A stretch of DNA of 64,000 bases from positions 62,001-126,000 of the forward strand of contig VWPU01011634.1 of NCBI GenBank assembly GCA_013398955.1, written 5' to 3'. This DNA comes from Callaeas wilsoni. Lineage: Eukaryota > Chordata > Aves > Passeriformes > Callaeidae. A program made the translations under genes and the position numbers. Below, piece after piece: positions 1 to 12,267 of this stretch (position 1 is the stretch's first letter; every line of letters begins with the position of its first letter). Under the pieces are notes generated by a model that did not search any database, was not told where the DNA came from, and saw nothing but the letters and a program-made list of their open reading frames with translations.

Positions 1-999
1 TTATCACACTGACAACCCTCTTCCCACCACATAACAGGATGTTATGAGGACAGTGTTCCCTCTCTTCTGCTTGTGCAGTCATCAGTGTTTCACCTGCTTC
101 TATTTCATCCCATTAGCTATGGTGATAATTGTCAGAGAAATGGCCTTGTCTGTTTTGCCATTGTTATCTCTCCTTCAACATTTAATTCTATCAGATACTA
201 TTTCTATGTCTTTGTGAGTAGGCAGGGGAAGTTTGAATATTCAGATTCAGATTTCAGTCATGTCTTTGACTTCTTAAATTGCTCAACAGCAAGCAAAATA
301 AAGTTGAAAAAAAGTTCATTGTCTGTTAAGAGCATGTTATCTATGACATCATTTTAAAATTGCTTTATTCTATAAAATTCTTGCCTGAATGTCCTCAAGA
401 AATTTGAACTTCAAGAAATCATTAACAAGGGGGATTTTGTTTGCAATATTTTCTGGTTCTGGTTCCAATTCCTTGTGTCCATAAAATCTCTTGCTGTTGA
501 TAAATGTGCATTTATACATTCCTGGCTTATATTCTGCCATGAAGATTTTTTTACTGAACATTGACAAAAGGCATTTCTTTTAGTGCATTCCTGACACAGT
601 TCTATTTTTAGTATGTAAAGTATCTTTCTTTTATTTAGCAAAACCAGATTGTTGTCCTGTCACTGAAATCTGGTTTATAAATCATCCCTCAAGAGCTATA
701 AATACCTATATACGTATAATACCACTTAGTATGTCCCTTTTGCTTGAGATTAACTCCAGAATCTGACTCTTCTCTTGTGTCAAGTTGTCTTTGTTCAGTG
801 CTTTGTCAGACTGAGCAGATCCTTACATTAAAAATACATTTTTGTTACAACTCTTTTTGAGTTAGTTTGAGTAAAATTCATGCTATACAGTAGAAAACTG
901 AATATCATTTAAGGACATGGCCTTTCATGTCATTATTACAGTATATCAGGCTACTAACTCCTGGAGAAATTGTTTTCTCATAGTGTGAGTGGATGTACA
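1..999. other. Unique AT-rich DNA, no gene seen
   Basis: Short open frames of 65 to 94 codons occur here on both strands, but none shows a recognisable domain, convincing splice signals or a start context that sets it apart from chance. No repeat family was recognised. It ends where the CR1 copy becomes readable. Confidence 0.6.
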
Positions 1000-2075
1000 C
1001 TTAACAAGCAAAAAAACTGTCTGGGTGGCAAGGCCCAGAGAGTGTTGGTGAAAAGGAGTTACATCCATCCAGCAGCCAGTCACAGCTCCAGCTCCCCAGG
1101 ACTCAGTACTGGGGCCAGACCTGTTTAATATTCTTATCAATGATCTGGTAATATTTTTATTGATGATCTAGATGAGGGGATCGAGTGCACCCTCAGTGAG
1201 TTTGCAGATGACACCAAGCTGGGTGGGAGTGTTAATCTGCTGGGGAGTAGGAAGGCTCTGCAGAGGGATCTGGACAGGCTGGAGCAATGGGCCAAGGACA
1301 AGGATGTGAGGTTCAACAAGGCCCAGTGCCAAGTCCGGCCCCTGGGCCACAACAACCCCAGGCAGCTCTAAAGGCTGGCAGAAGAGTGGCTGGAAAGATG
1401 CCCAGTGGAAAAGGACCTGGAGGTGCTGGTCAACAGCAGCTGAACAAAAGCTTGGAGTTTGCCCAGGTAGCCAAGAAGACCAATGGCATTCTGACCTGTA
1501 TCAGCAATAGTGTGGCCAGCAGGACCAGGGCAGTGACTGTCCCCTGTACTCCGCATCGGTGAGGCCACTCCTCAAATCCTGTTCAGTTCTGGGCCCCTCA
1601 CTACAAGAAAGACACTGAGGTGCTGGAGCATATCCAGAGAAAGGCAACAGAGCTGGGGAAGGGTCTGGAGCACAAGTTATATAAGGAGCAGCTGAGGGAG
1701 CTGGGATTGCTTAGCCTGGAGAAAAGGAGGCTCAGAGGAGATTTTATGGGTCTTTACAATTACCTGAAAAGAGTTTGTAGCTAGGTGGGGGTTGGCCTCT
1801 TCTCCCATGTAACAAGGGATAGGACAAGAGGAAGCTCCCTCAAGTTGTACCAGGGCAGTGTAGATTGAATTTTAGGAATCGTCTTCACTGAGATTTTCAA
1901 GCACTGGAACAGGCTTCCCAGGGAGGTGGTGGAGTCACAATCCCTGGAGATATTTAAAAGATATGTGGATATGGCACTTAGGGATATGGTTTAATGGAGC
2001 TTGGCAGTGTTAGGTTTATGGTTGGACTTGGTGACCTTTAAGGTCTTTTCCAACCTAAATCATTTTGTGCTTCTG
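1000..2075 (+). mobile_element. CR1 LINE, 5'-truncated, with decayed reverse transcriptase end
   Basis: This is a CR1 non-LTR retrotransposon on the plus strand, covering the C-terminal part of ORF2 and the 3' end. The reverse transcriptase box around LFNI..INDL can be read near 1121-1147, and the catalytic FADD motif followed by TKLG is encoded at 1201-1224. Further downstream the typical CR1 phrases for the ORF2 C-terminus are readable (glycine- and leucine-rich [13 protein letters not shown] near 1693-1740). The frame is broken many times, so it is not coding. A 23-bp tandem duplication at about 1126-1171 sits between the two RT boxes. The 3' end near 2040-2075 has the CR1 signature 'ggtcttttccaacctaaat' followed by a degraded ATTCTGTG-type tail. 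The exact 5' edge is uncertain by some tens of bases. Confidence 0.93.
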
Positions 2076-2143
2076 TTTCCTTCTTTTATTTTCAGCTCAT
2101 ATATTATGAGCATCTAACATATCATCACAAAGGAGAATAGATA

Positions 2144-2181
2144 CATAAATAAATAAAAATAAATAAATAAATAAATAAAAT
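2144..2181. repeat. (AAAT)n microsatellite
   Basis: About nine AAAT units with one impurity lie roughly 70 bp past the CR1 3' end. It is ordinary simple-sequence DNA and could be polymorphic in length. Confidence 0.9.
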
Positions 2182-3043
2182 ATACATTATGAAGATATTA
2201 AGGCTATTTATTAATCCATTTATTACCACTGTACACAATGATTTATTTTGGGGTTCATTTTATAACGGTTGAGCAAGTCTTCAACTTTTGCTATTTTACC
2301 CCCTAAAATACTGAAAATGACCAGTCTGGTGACTTAATCCAGGCTGGATGTTAGATCACCACCCAGAAGCTCTCTCTCCCTCTCAGAGAGAAAATAAAAC
2401 AGAAAGGCTCATCCATCGAGCTAAGGATGGGGAGATCATTCTCCAGTTACAGTCACAAGAAAAATGGACTTGATTTGCAGAATGTTAATTTTATTGATTA
2501 ATAATTAAATTAGTAGGATGGTTAGAAACAGGAAAAAACTAAAGACATCTTCTTCCTACTACCCACTTCTTCCCAAGTTCAATTTTACTCTCTCATTCTC
2601 ACCTTCAGTGGTGCAGGTGGATGAAGAATTGTGGTTGCAGTTAGTTCATAACACCACATCTCTGCTGCTCCTTCCTCTTCACACTTTTCCCCTGCTCTAG
2701 CATGGGGGCCCCTCCAACAGGATACAGTCCTTTAGGAACTACAACAACTTCAGTCCTTCCCAGAGTGTGTCCATCATGGGCTCTTTTCATGGGACAGTCT
2801 TTTAGGAACAGACTGCTCCAGAGTGGGTTCCCTATGGACCCTAATTCCAGTAAAAAAAAGTGATTCTATGTGACATTCTTTCCGTGGTCTGTAGTTTTTT
2901 CCAGGAGCCCTATGCAGAGTGGGCTCCCCATGGTGCGTAGCTCCCTTCAGGCCATGTCCATGTGCTGCAGCATGGGTTCCTCCCTGGGCTGCAGCGTAGA
3001 TATCTCCTCTGACATGGTCCTCCAGGGGCTGCTGGCAGACAAC

Positions 3044-3049
3044 CTGCCT
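3044..3049. repeat. Target-site duplication, left copy
   Basis: The hexamer ctgcct directly precedes the TG start of the nested LTR and matches the hexamer after its CA end. Confidence 0.85.
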
Positions 3050-3190
3050 TGTGGAAGAATTCTTAGAGCAGATTGGACACGGTCGGTATCTGAACGTAGT
3101 GAACAAGTCAGACTTAGCTAGAACAAGCATGCTTGCCCTGAGTGCTGTGAGATTAGCATGACTTAGTGCTAAGAGTGTCCTTGAGGTGTC

Positions 3191-3223
3191 NNNNNNNNNN
3201 NNNNNNNNNNNNNNNNNNNNNNN
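3191..3223. other. Assembly gap (33 N)
   Basis: Thirty-three unknown bases lie within the nested LTR. Any open frame crossing this point, notably a minus-strand one of 170 codons at 2774-3286, is not interpretable. Confidence 1.
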
Positions 3224-3402
3224 AGGAGGTTTAATGCAATAACTGCAAGCTGGGAGGAGAGAGGACACTTGTCGTATGTTAACCAATTAGTAGACAGTAG
3301 ACACGTGTGATTGTACTTAAGTATCCAATCATAGAGTTAGTTAAGGTGCATGGACAACAGATGACTAGTTGGAAATGCTACATGATCCTGCTTGATTTGA
3401 GC

Positions 3403-3408
3403 AATAAA
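3403..3408 (+). promoter_or_regulatory. LTR polyadenylation signal AATAAA
   Basis: A canonical AATAAA lies about 70 bp before the LTR 3' end, as expected for a retroviral R region. It supports the plus-strand orientation of the nested LTR. Confidence 0.65.
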
Positions 3409-3480
3409 CGAGAACGCTATCTAACCGCATCAGTGTTTGTTGTTACTCAGCTCCCATTCTCAGCGGAGGACCCTGCTTCA

Positions 3481-3486
3481 CTGCCT
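3481..3486. repeat. Target-site duplication, right copy
   Basis: The hexamer ctgcct directly follows the CA end of the nested LTR. The older LTR then resumes with 'caccgcctcaccatggtc'. Confidence 0.85.
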
Positions 3487-3836
3487 CACCGCCTCACCAT
3501 GGTCACCTCCACAGCCTACAGAGGAATCTCTGCTCCAGTGCTTGAAGCTTGTCCTTCTCCTCCTGCCTCCCTGACCTTGGTGTCCATGGGATTGTTTCAT
3601 CTTTTTTCTCATTTATGTCTTTTACATCTGCTACAACATGTTTTTTACCGTTTCTCAGATCTGTTTTCACAGAGGTCCCACTAACCTTATTGATAGGCTC
3701 AGCTTTGGCCAGGAGTGGGTACAATTTGGAGCCAGGTGGAATTCACTTGGTCCAAGACAGGCTGTCTTCTCACAGAGGTAATTTCTGTGGCCCTCTCTGC
3801 TATCACAACCTTGTAGCAAAACCCCAATATAAGCAG

Positions 3837-4573
3837 TTTCTAAAAAAGTAAGGATATTGAGGAACTTCCTCAATCAAGAAGAAGACATTCCTGAAGTTCA
3901 TCTTTAATTAATTAGTCAATAAAATACTAATTTCTGTTTCAGCCTGAGATTTTCATTTCTGAGAAGACAAATCAGGCTCTTGAAGGACCACATAATGCAA
4001 TGTAATACTTCAGTGAACAGGGTAAAGGAAAAATGGAAATCAAGGCTCTTATGCTATTTTCCTCTACTTAGGCAGTTATTCAGACTATGGTACTGCTTTA
4101 TCTGGTAGTGATCTTTGATATACTAGGACCAAAGTATTGGAAGGGATTAAATTATTCTCCTGCAGTTAATTTATAATTTTTACTAGAACTGTCTTTGAGA
4201 ACAACCCTATGTATGTTTTTCTTGGATTTTACACTGTGATCATGAACATTTCCCTTGAAATAAGTACTTTTTTGCACTCTTTTAAATTGCTTAGATTTCT
4301 ATTAGCTTTCCTACCATCATGCTTCTAATTTGTAACTCACAGATCTGACTTAGTTTTGCTCCTGTTTCCTTCTCAGCTCTTAATGTGAAAAGATCTTGAC
4401 ATACATGTAAATGACATTTAAGTGCATACCAAAATTTCTATGATAACAGTCAAATAAATCTTTCACAAAAACTAGTCTGTGTCACAGAGATGTGAGTTCC
4501 TTATATACCCTTCTAATTTAGGCAAAAATATTTTTTTGCTACTGTTTCTCCACCTCTCTTTCTTTCTTCACCT
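3837..4573. other. Unique AT-rich DNA, no gene seen
   Basis: I found no repeat family, exon-like segment or regulatory motif that stands out in this stretch. Confidence 0.6.
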
Positions 4574-4744
4574 TCCTACACCAAATTTTGACCAGATCTA
4601 CTAGTAATTCTTAAAAATACCCAGTTATTGTCCTACGCCAAATTTTGACCAGATCTACTAGTAATTCTTAAAAATACCCAGTTATTGTCCTACGCCAAAT
4701 TTTGACCAGATCTACTAGTAATTCTTAAAAATACCCAGTTATTG
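4574..4744. repeat. 57-bp unit repeated three times in tandem
   Basis: Three head-to-tail copies occupy 4574-4630, 4631-4687 and 4688-4744, exactly 57 bp each. The only difference I see is one base early in copy 1 (tcctacA against tcctacG). The unit contains AGATCT and ACTAGT and has no open frame of note. Near-identity implies a recent local duplication, or an assembly artefact that repeated the unit. Confidence 0.95.
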
Positions 4745-7700
4745 CTGGACAATTTCCAGTCACCTAACCTCTGGCAGCTGCTCAAAAGGTTATGAGATTA
4801 TATTTGTACAAATGTTTTGATCTTACCAGTGGGGATCTAAAGAGCTCTATTTTTCAAATATTGCCCATATCTGTTCCAGCTTTCCTCTGAAAAATGACAG
4901 TGAGATACCACTTGCAATTCTCTCTGTTGGATGTAATCTGCATTATAACTAATGTATCTTTATTAGAATGACAAGTCTCATCAGATATTTTGTGTGCTAG
5001 AATTTAGCTCCAAGGGAAGCAGTGATGAGGCTTGGAGCATGTCCCAAAACTGTGAGGAACACATATATTTTACTACTTGTTCAGCTGGCAATAGCCTATG
5101 TGAAGTCATTTATGCATTCACTTTAAATTATAACACTAAGATAAATGAAACAGTACCTAGTTAAATTCTTAATAAATTTATTTTAATTTTTTTCTGAGCT
5201 CTCATGGACTGCTACCTTGTTCATAAAAGTAGTTTAACCTCTTTGTCAAATGTTTCATATTCTCTAGGATCAATAATTGGAATATATTTTACAACACGGA
5301 CTTGGGACCCTGTCTTCAAAGACCCTTGGATGCTCATGCAGTTCCAATACTACAAAGTATCCTTGGCTTTTGAGTTAAGGCTTTTGAGTTAAGTGATGCA
5401 TAAGGGATGTATTGGCCCTGGTTTTTTGGGTTTTTTTCTTTTCCCAGACTCAAAGAAAAAATCCAGAAACACCTGTGTAAAAAATGATGTAATCCTGGTG
5501 TCAACCATCTTGCACATTAATGGAATGGAGATGGTTTGGACAAACTTACATTCCCACTGACTGCATTACGCTTGGTCATTTAAGATTTAAGGTTTTTTGG
5601 TGAATAGGGTGGAAAATGAACTTGAGTTTTGATTCCTAGAAGGCAGACATTCTTAACCAACAGGAAATGAATTGTTAATTCATTTCTTTAAATTCTAGTC
5701 TGTATTTTCTGACCACGTGTAAAAGAAAATAAACAGTGTGTAATTTTCATTTTATGTGAATGAAAAATATATCAAGCATAGCTGCTGGCTTGTCCTTTAA
5801 TATTATGTGAAGTTCAGCAGCAGGACATGTTCTTGCAAAAAGTAAAAAAAAGAAGCATTAAAGACTAGGTGCCCTGAGGTTGACTTGCATCCTGAATGTT
5901 CATGCTGCTAAACAGTGTGACAAAGTTTATGTTCCATCAATGTGTGAATGTGCTCTTTGAAAGTGTTTTTTCTTCATGCCTGAACAACTGGCAATAAAGA
6001 GAAGAGACACAGCATGTGAAGCAGATCCCGTCCAGATGCACCCTGATGTCCTTTCTCTGCACTGGGTCAGATAATGAACTGGATTGTTACCAGTGATTAT
6101 CAATTTCAGTTTTGTGTTCAGTGAAAATGAGAGATTTGATTCTCCCCTCTCTTATTATCAAGACTATTTCCTCTTTTTTTTTCCTTTTTTAAATAAGAAG
6201 AACCTAGTAGGCAGACACTAGAGGCAGAACTTCAGTGTCGAGAAACACCACAAAACATGACATAAACCATAAAGTGACTGAGCATGAACTTTGCTTAGTG
6301 AAAATTCACAGATTATTTGAATACTGGATGCTAGCTACCATGCCAAGCACAACAGATTTAACACTATCAGGATATGAGTTCAATGTTTAAATTATAAGTT
6401 CAAATGTATGACAAAGTGGTACGCTAAAGACTTAACCTCTTGGATCAATATGTGTTTCCAGTGAGTTCAAAAGGAGCAGGTTTTCATTAGTCAGAACAAC
6501 CAAAATTAGTTGAATTCCCACCCCACCACTTCATAGTAGGTTTATGGTCACAAGCCCTTGCTGGATACAGTTAGTCAGAGAGGATGCCTATCCAAATAGC
6601 TTACCTTGATCATGGATACTCAATGTAAATATCTTTTTTGTTTTTTGTAGTTGTGTTCTACATTCACAAAAAACCAGAAGATTACTTCACCTCTTCCTGC
6701 CTTCCCTGAAAACTGAATAAATCATTTTGTTTTTTTGAAAGCAAAACAGTGTGGTCTATGTCAAACCATAAGAGCTGGGTATGATATTGGAGTATTCTGC
6801 TGTTAAGAAAATTATCTTCTTGGCTGATATGTGATGATAAATTAATTCTGAACCAATTGCCATGCTTTTTCTATGTAAAAAGTTTTGGACAGGATTTCCT
6901 TTAGGAAATCTCACTGCCCTTAACTCTGAGCACAAACTTGAGGGAATAGTCATGCAGGGAATGTCAGTTGAGTAAATTAATATTTTTTTCCTCTTTCTCA
7001 AAATGTCTTTCCTGGAATGGAATCTGGTAGAAGTTCTTGATTTTTGAGGATTTGCCTTTAATGATTCTAATAAATAAATATACCAACCTTTTCCCCTCCC
7101 CCACCCTCCCTTTTAGCAGTAATAAACCATTTCGCTGTATTCATGACAAATTTTATGCAGAGGATTGTAAGCCAGTCCAGAAACTTCAAGATTCACCCCA
7201 TTTCTCCTACATGACCACTGATATTTGAACTACTCCTTTTTCAGGAGAAACAAGTGTCAGTTCAGGCAACCAGCTGGAGAATTATGAACTACAGATAGTC
7301 AGAAACTTGAAATTCTTGAAGGTAGGAAAGAGGTCTTAGTCTCAAAGGTGTATTCAGAGACTAAGTAATTCATCTGGTTGTAAGGAGTATCTTTTTTTGA
7401 TAGAAAGCTAATACCTGACCAATTCTCATGAACATATGGGAAGGTTCAGTCGAGGCTTGAACACAGATCAAACACAAAGAGAGTGAAGGAAATAACAAAA
7501 AAAAAAATATTGGTAAGTGTTTTTATGGACACAACAATCCCTTATGCACGCTTGTCCAGATCATGAATGCCTTGACTGGTGACTTGACAGTTGCAGTAAG
7601 CAATTATTTTCAAGTGTAAAGAAAGTTATCTTGAGGTAAAGTCCTCAAGGGGATTTTCCAAGCCCTAATTCAGAGAACAGGTAATCTAGCAGCTTCACAG

Positions 7701-10700
7701 ATGTAGTACACCCTTCTATAACTCTATAGAACTGAGGGACTATGCTGTAAAAACAAAAGTCTTAGTTCTTGAAAATTTTATATTACAGAAATAGAAAGAA
7801 TGGAATTGTAACTGGATTATAGAAGAGAATATTTTGTTATGAAATCTGAACCCACGACTAGCTAGACTGGGCATTCATATATGACAGAGGCTAAGAAGTA
7901 AATACAATTCCAGTTGTTAAGCATGGAGTCAGATAACAATATTACATTGGTTTCATTTGTAAATATTTCTGTCATTCATGTAGTTAGAAGCATGAAGTCA
8001 AATTGAATAAAATTTTGTCTCGTTTTATGATTGAATCTCACAGATATTTCAGGTAGAATATGAATCAGGGTGAAAATTTGCGGTGCTCATTATGCTTGGA
8101 GTTTGCAAATCCAAATACAGTGAGAAGTAAGACCTCTCAAAAAAGCTTAGTGGACTCAAAACTGAAGACTGTTTCCTAACAAGATACAGGCTTCTGAGAA
8201 GAAACTGTCTGATAGCACAAGTCAGTGCTCATCCTGAAAATACCAAAAAGTTAAGGGGCTCTTCTCCAGCTGTAGTCAGATCTCAAGGTATCACAGCACA
8301 AAAAGTATCAGTGACAGATAAGCAGAATCCTGCACGGGGTTGGGTTGATTTTGTTTGGTTTGACTTTTGAACCGTGGAGATTTTATACCTTAAAGTGTTC
8401 ACCGAACATGAATAATTATTATTAGATTGGACTACAGTCAAAAATTCGTACTGCAGATTTAGTACTTATTGTAAATGACACTATATAAACACTGTGTAAA
8501 CCTGATTTCTCATACAAATTACAACAGCAGGGCAATATAGATAGAATAGAATAGAATAGATTAGGAAGGAATCAGGAGATTAAAAAGTCATTGTACAAAC
8601 TGTGATGCCTTGCACTTGCATAATTATGTTACTTTCAATCAGTTTTGTTCTTCAGTTAAAATCATTAAGTAAGCATAGCTATTCCTTGTAAAATTCTGAC
8701 ATTTGCAGGTGTCATGATCTAGGAGCTGATCCTAAGATCAGCTTGGCTTGAAGAAAGTTTAGGCCCTGAATAATTAAAAATACTTCTAAAGATGCATATA
8801 TATCAGTTTTGCAAACATAAATAAAAAATTCTGGGGAAGAGGAACTGCAACAGGTGACACACTGCATCCTCTTAATCTTTTGATTTTCCTGCTCATTCAA
8901 CCATAGTGACTTAAAAAATCCAGCCTCGACTAAAGTCATATGTAGATTCTTTTTCTCTAAGTACCATCATCCATATTCATAAGGACCAATTGCTCCGAGG
9001 TGCACGGTTGCAGCTACAACTCAATGGCTCCGTACATTTCACTCTCAGAAGAACAGTATCACACATCCTTAATTGATATAATGACATTGTGTTCTTCGAT
9101 TCATCGCATGCTACCATGAAAGTTGGATTATAGCCTAGTTAAATAATCTTAGTTTATTAAAGGAATTAGGTAAACATGGCTTTCTGGAACAGTAATTGGT
9201 TAAGTGCCTATCTGGCAGATTCTTATTCCTGAAGTCATGGACTACACAGGGGATAGAGAATAGCTTTTAAACTTTTTGTTCCCACTCTGTAAATGTACTG
9301 GGACTGGATTAGAACAATCATTAGCAAAAATTCTCCTTGAAAATGTATGAAGTTTTTCATCTAGAAAATTATGTGGAATAACAATGTAGAACAGCATTTG
9401 TCCTAGAAAGCTGATTTTTAAGGTTTAGGATTTTTTTGTACAGTCAATCTTCAAGGCCTTTTGAACCTGTTCTGTTGTATGTGCAATTCTACTTCTGCCA
9501 GATCTGTAGCCCTGTCATTTTCTCACACTGATGGAATAATTTTCTATGAATTCCTATGAGATCAATGTTTTCCTCCATGTAAATATAAGAAATTAGATTT
9601 AACATGACATCAGTAGCAGAGCTAGGTAATAAGAGTTCAGCCATTTTACAGTTTCCATTACAAGACTCTTTCAGAACTGCTTGAATATTAAGTGAGGTTT
9701 CTTAAAATTTCATAAAGGACTACGCCAACCATTTCTGAAAATAAATTAATGAAAACCTTTCTTTCTTTTCAATCTCAAATTAAAAGTGATTGCTAGAAAT
9801 GTTTAAATAAGACATTGTAGCAGCCCCATAGTTAAAATTGGAACTTGAAATTTATCAAAACGCATACCCTCATTGTCGGGGTTGTAACCTATACTTTTTC
9901 TAACAACTGGAGACAGAACACCAAGATGGAAATCTTTAAAGATCCCCCATTTACATATGCCTAGTAGAGACCTAGTAGATTGTAGCAGGTAAATTCACCT
10001 AAGACTTCATCTGTACCGAGTATGCTCTAGCGTTAAAGAACTTTTTGGTGTTCTTAGTTCTGTTACATCAGGTAGAATGGAGCATAATGCTGCCTGACTT
10101 AAAATAACTAGCTTTGGATGCACAGCTAAGGCTATTGCAGAGTGCGAGTTTAAAAAGGCATGTATGAAAAGTGAGAATAAATGTTGTTTTGTAGTTGGGA
10201 GAAACAAACCTTCAGAAATAAAACCTCTGAAAACCCCAATGCGTGACATCACATGAAGAACCCAACTTTGTTCACTTCTGGAACAACCTTAGCAAAACTA
10301 ATTACAACTCTCTACACGACGAGCAAACCTCACCAAACTACAACTTTAAAATTAAAAATTAAAAATTATATATTTTAATTATATTTAACTTATGCCATTA
10401 ATCAATTATTTAATTTTTCATCAACTGAAAACAGACAAAGGACACCATGATGTGTGACTGTGGAGGTGAGTACATATGGGCAGAAAAGAACTTTTCTGGA
10501 AGTTATTTGGAAATGTTCTGTAATGAAAAATATTAGAAATTCCTCTTTCATGAGTTACAACAATTCTATTCTATAGCCTTTGGATTAGCACAACGTTCCC
10601 ATTAAGAAAAAGTAGAAAACACACACCCACAAATTTGCTATTAATTTCATTCTCAGTTCCTATTCTGTGTTTGAGATATAATTTTTATAATTATATTCTT

Positions 10701-12137
10701 GTTCAAGGAGCAAATAATTGTAAGTAATACAAGTTTAATTTTATTCCCCTTATAACAAAGTTCCCCTTCACAAGTTCTACTAAAGGTGTTTGACAGAATA
10801 TATATTCTAGTTCAATAACCTTGATTTTCTGTTGGTCTAGTCCTCTGCAATTTGGAAGAGAGTGTCAGCCCAGGGACACAGTATAAAATGATTTCATATG
10901 GTTTGCATTTCTTTTCAGCTTTTATTATTTTACTGCAAATGTAATATTTTCCTAAGAAAAAGGAAAAGAAGATTTTGTTCTATTCATTCTTTGCAGCCCT
11001 ATCTTTCTTGGGACTTATTTGAAATAATGGTATTTAAAATCAAATGCAGGGCTGTTCTAATTTCCCAAAGCAAAACCTTTTAAGATTTGGCAGATACATT
11101 TTAAAAAGGCCCTTGGGAACTGAGAGTTAAAAAAAAATCTACCATCAACATTTTTTTTTCCTGTCTGAAGTAGTATGATCTGTAACTTCTGCATATGTTA
11201 AAACTCATAGAATAATCTCTGGATTTTCAAAGGGATCACTTACACAATGATAAAAGTGTATTTTCCCAAGAGAACAACAGTCTTAACATCCTTCTGGAAA
11301 CAGGCCTCAGAATAGGGAAAATATAACTTTCTTTTGGAAGTTTCATTTTCGCTACTAAAGCACTGAGAATATAGATACGTGTTGCAGAAAGGGAAGAGAA
11401 AAATTAAAGCAGTAATCATAAAATAAACGTAAAGAACAGCCTCAATTCATAACAGAGAATTGAATTATGCATTTTAAGGAGAGAGTTAGTTTCTAAATTA
11501 TGAAACTTTTTAAGGTTTTCATAAAATATATATAGAAAGATACTAAATTTCTGAGAAGCGTGTCCCTTGTAAACAAAAGACAGGTGTTGGGAGCAATTGA
11601 TTACACCAGCAATAATAGAAGCAGAAATGTTTCCTCCACCTATGATGATGTGCACATAAACATGTTGATGGCTCTCTTACTTTACAGCCTCTGTCATTTT
11701 CCCACCTGCTGTGACATCAAACCAATAACCCCAGTTTAGACACAACACTACTGAAACATTGCTCTCCACTGAAACTCCTCCACATGTTCTTGCAGAGTGC
11801 TTTTACCATCTCAGCTAAGGGTCTGTGACCAGGTCCCATGCCACGGTTTTCTCCCACCTCTTGCATTCAGTTGTGTCCTCAAGCTACAGCCTTGTCTCTA
11901 AGGCTTCAGCTGTGTGTTCTCTCCTACTGCAACATCAGTTCCCTTTCACCAGAACCCAACTATGTTCCACTCATTTGCAGATAAGTGTTCACAACAAGCT
12001 TATCTCTCCCATTCTGCTTCAGGGCTATGAAGCCTTGGTAGGAGCCTTGGTAGGACTCAGGCTTTGCTGTAAATTGTTTTAGAATCACTTAATTCAGACC
12101 TTCATAATTATTTTTTTACTAAGGTATATGCTGCCAG
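4745..12137. other. Long unique AT-rich stretch without recognised genes
   Basis: Open frames here are 60-82 codons long and lack recognisable domains. A short pentanucleotide run lies at 8537-8561. A strong-looking donor (GAG/gtgagt) near 10464 follows an ATG in good context, but no partner acceptor or long frame supports it. The segment 11680-12080 is more pyrimidine-rich than its surroundings and includes a 12-bp unit (agccttggtagg) twice in tandem near 12030; I could not assign it to a family. Confidence 0.55.
8537..8561. repeat. (AATAG)n short microsatellite
   Basis: About four to five units of the pentamer AATAG occur here, with one impure unit at the left edge. Confidence 0.85.
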
Positions 12138-12267
12138 ACATTGAAAACTCACCTGGACAAGTTCCTGAGTAATCTGGCTCTAGGTGAACCTGCCTTGGCA
12201 GCAGGGTTGGACTACATAATCTCCAGTGGTTCCTTCCCTCCCGAGCAATTCTGTAATTCTGTGATTC
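12138..12267 (+). mobile_element. CR1 LINE 3'-end fragment
   Basis: This is a strongly 5'-truncated CR1 copy of about 130 bp. It reads 'aaaactcacctggacaa', then ggttggactacataatctcc, a decayed form of the CR1 phrase GGTTGGACTAGATGATCTCC. It ends in attctgtaattctgtgatt, the octamer-repeat CR1 tail. Only non-coding 3' sequence remains. Confidence 0.88.

Larger units (their letters stand above)
3050..3480 (+). mobile_element. Nested solo LTR with 6-bp target duplication
   Basis: The segment begins TGTGGAAG and ends CTGCTTCA, giving the TG...CA ends of an LTR. It is flanked by a perfect 6-bp direct repeat, ctgcct, at 3044-3049 and 3481-3486. It interrupts the older LTR at a point where the surrounding sequence continues normally on either side. 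A 6-bp duplication is typical of alpha- and beta-retrovirus-like (ERV1/ERVK-type) integrases; ERVL uses 5 bp. AATAAA at 3403-3408 places the R region near the 3' end and sets the plus-strand orientation. Both flanks carry one LTR only, so the internal genes were lost by LTR-LTR recombination. A 33-N gap lies inside, so the true length is uncertain. Confidence 0.85.
2325..3831 (-). mobile_element. Old endogenous retroviral LTR (ERVL-like), minus strand, split by a younger LTR
   Basis: I recognise this as a long avian LTR from its order of landmarks, read on the minus strand: a start near 3831 resembling tgTATTGGG, a CCAAT/TATA-poor upstream part, a block of diverged repeats of the type CTGCTCCAGCGTGGG...CCCATGGG around 2690-3000, an AATAAA near 2490-2500 and an end near 2325 related to GGGTCAACCCACCACA. 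The flanks 2320-2324 (accag) and 3832-3836 (agcag) form a possible 5-bp target duplication with one mismatch, which suits an ERVL-type element. Removing the nested insertion (3050-3480 plus its second target copy) leaves about 1.07 kb. No gag, pol or env sequence accompanies it, so it is a solo LTR. The family name is from memory and should be checked against Repbase. Confidence 0.72.

Noticed and set aside
2774..3286. Minus-strand open frame of 170 codons, the longest in the window
   Set aside because: It crosses the 33-N gap and lies entirely in LTR sequence, so the frame is not meaningful.
4574..4744. Possible CRISPR-like array
   Set aside because: The three units are directly adjacent with no variable spacers, and the DNA is vertebrate.
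10426..10465. Possible first coding exon (ATGATG followed by a GAG/gtgagtac donor)
   Set aside because: Only a few codons are available, no promoter is recognisable upstream and no matching downstream exon could be found.
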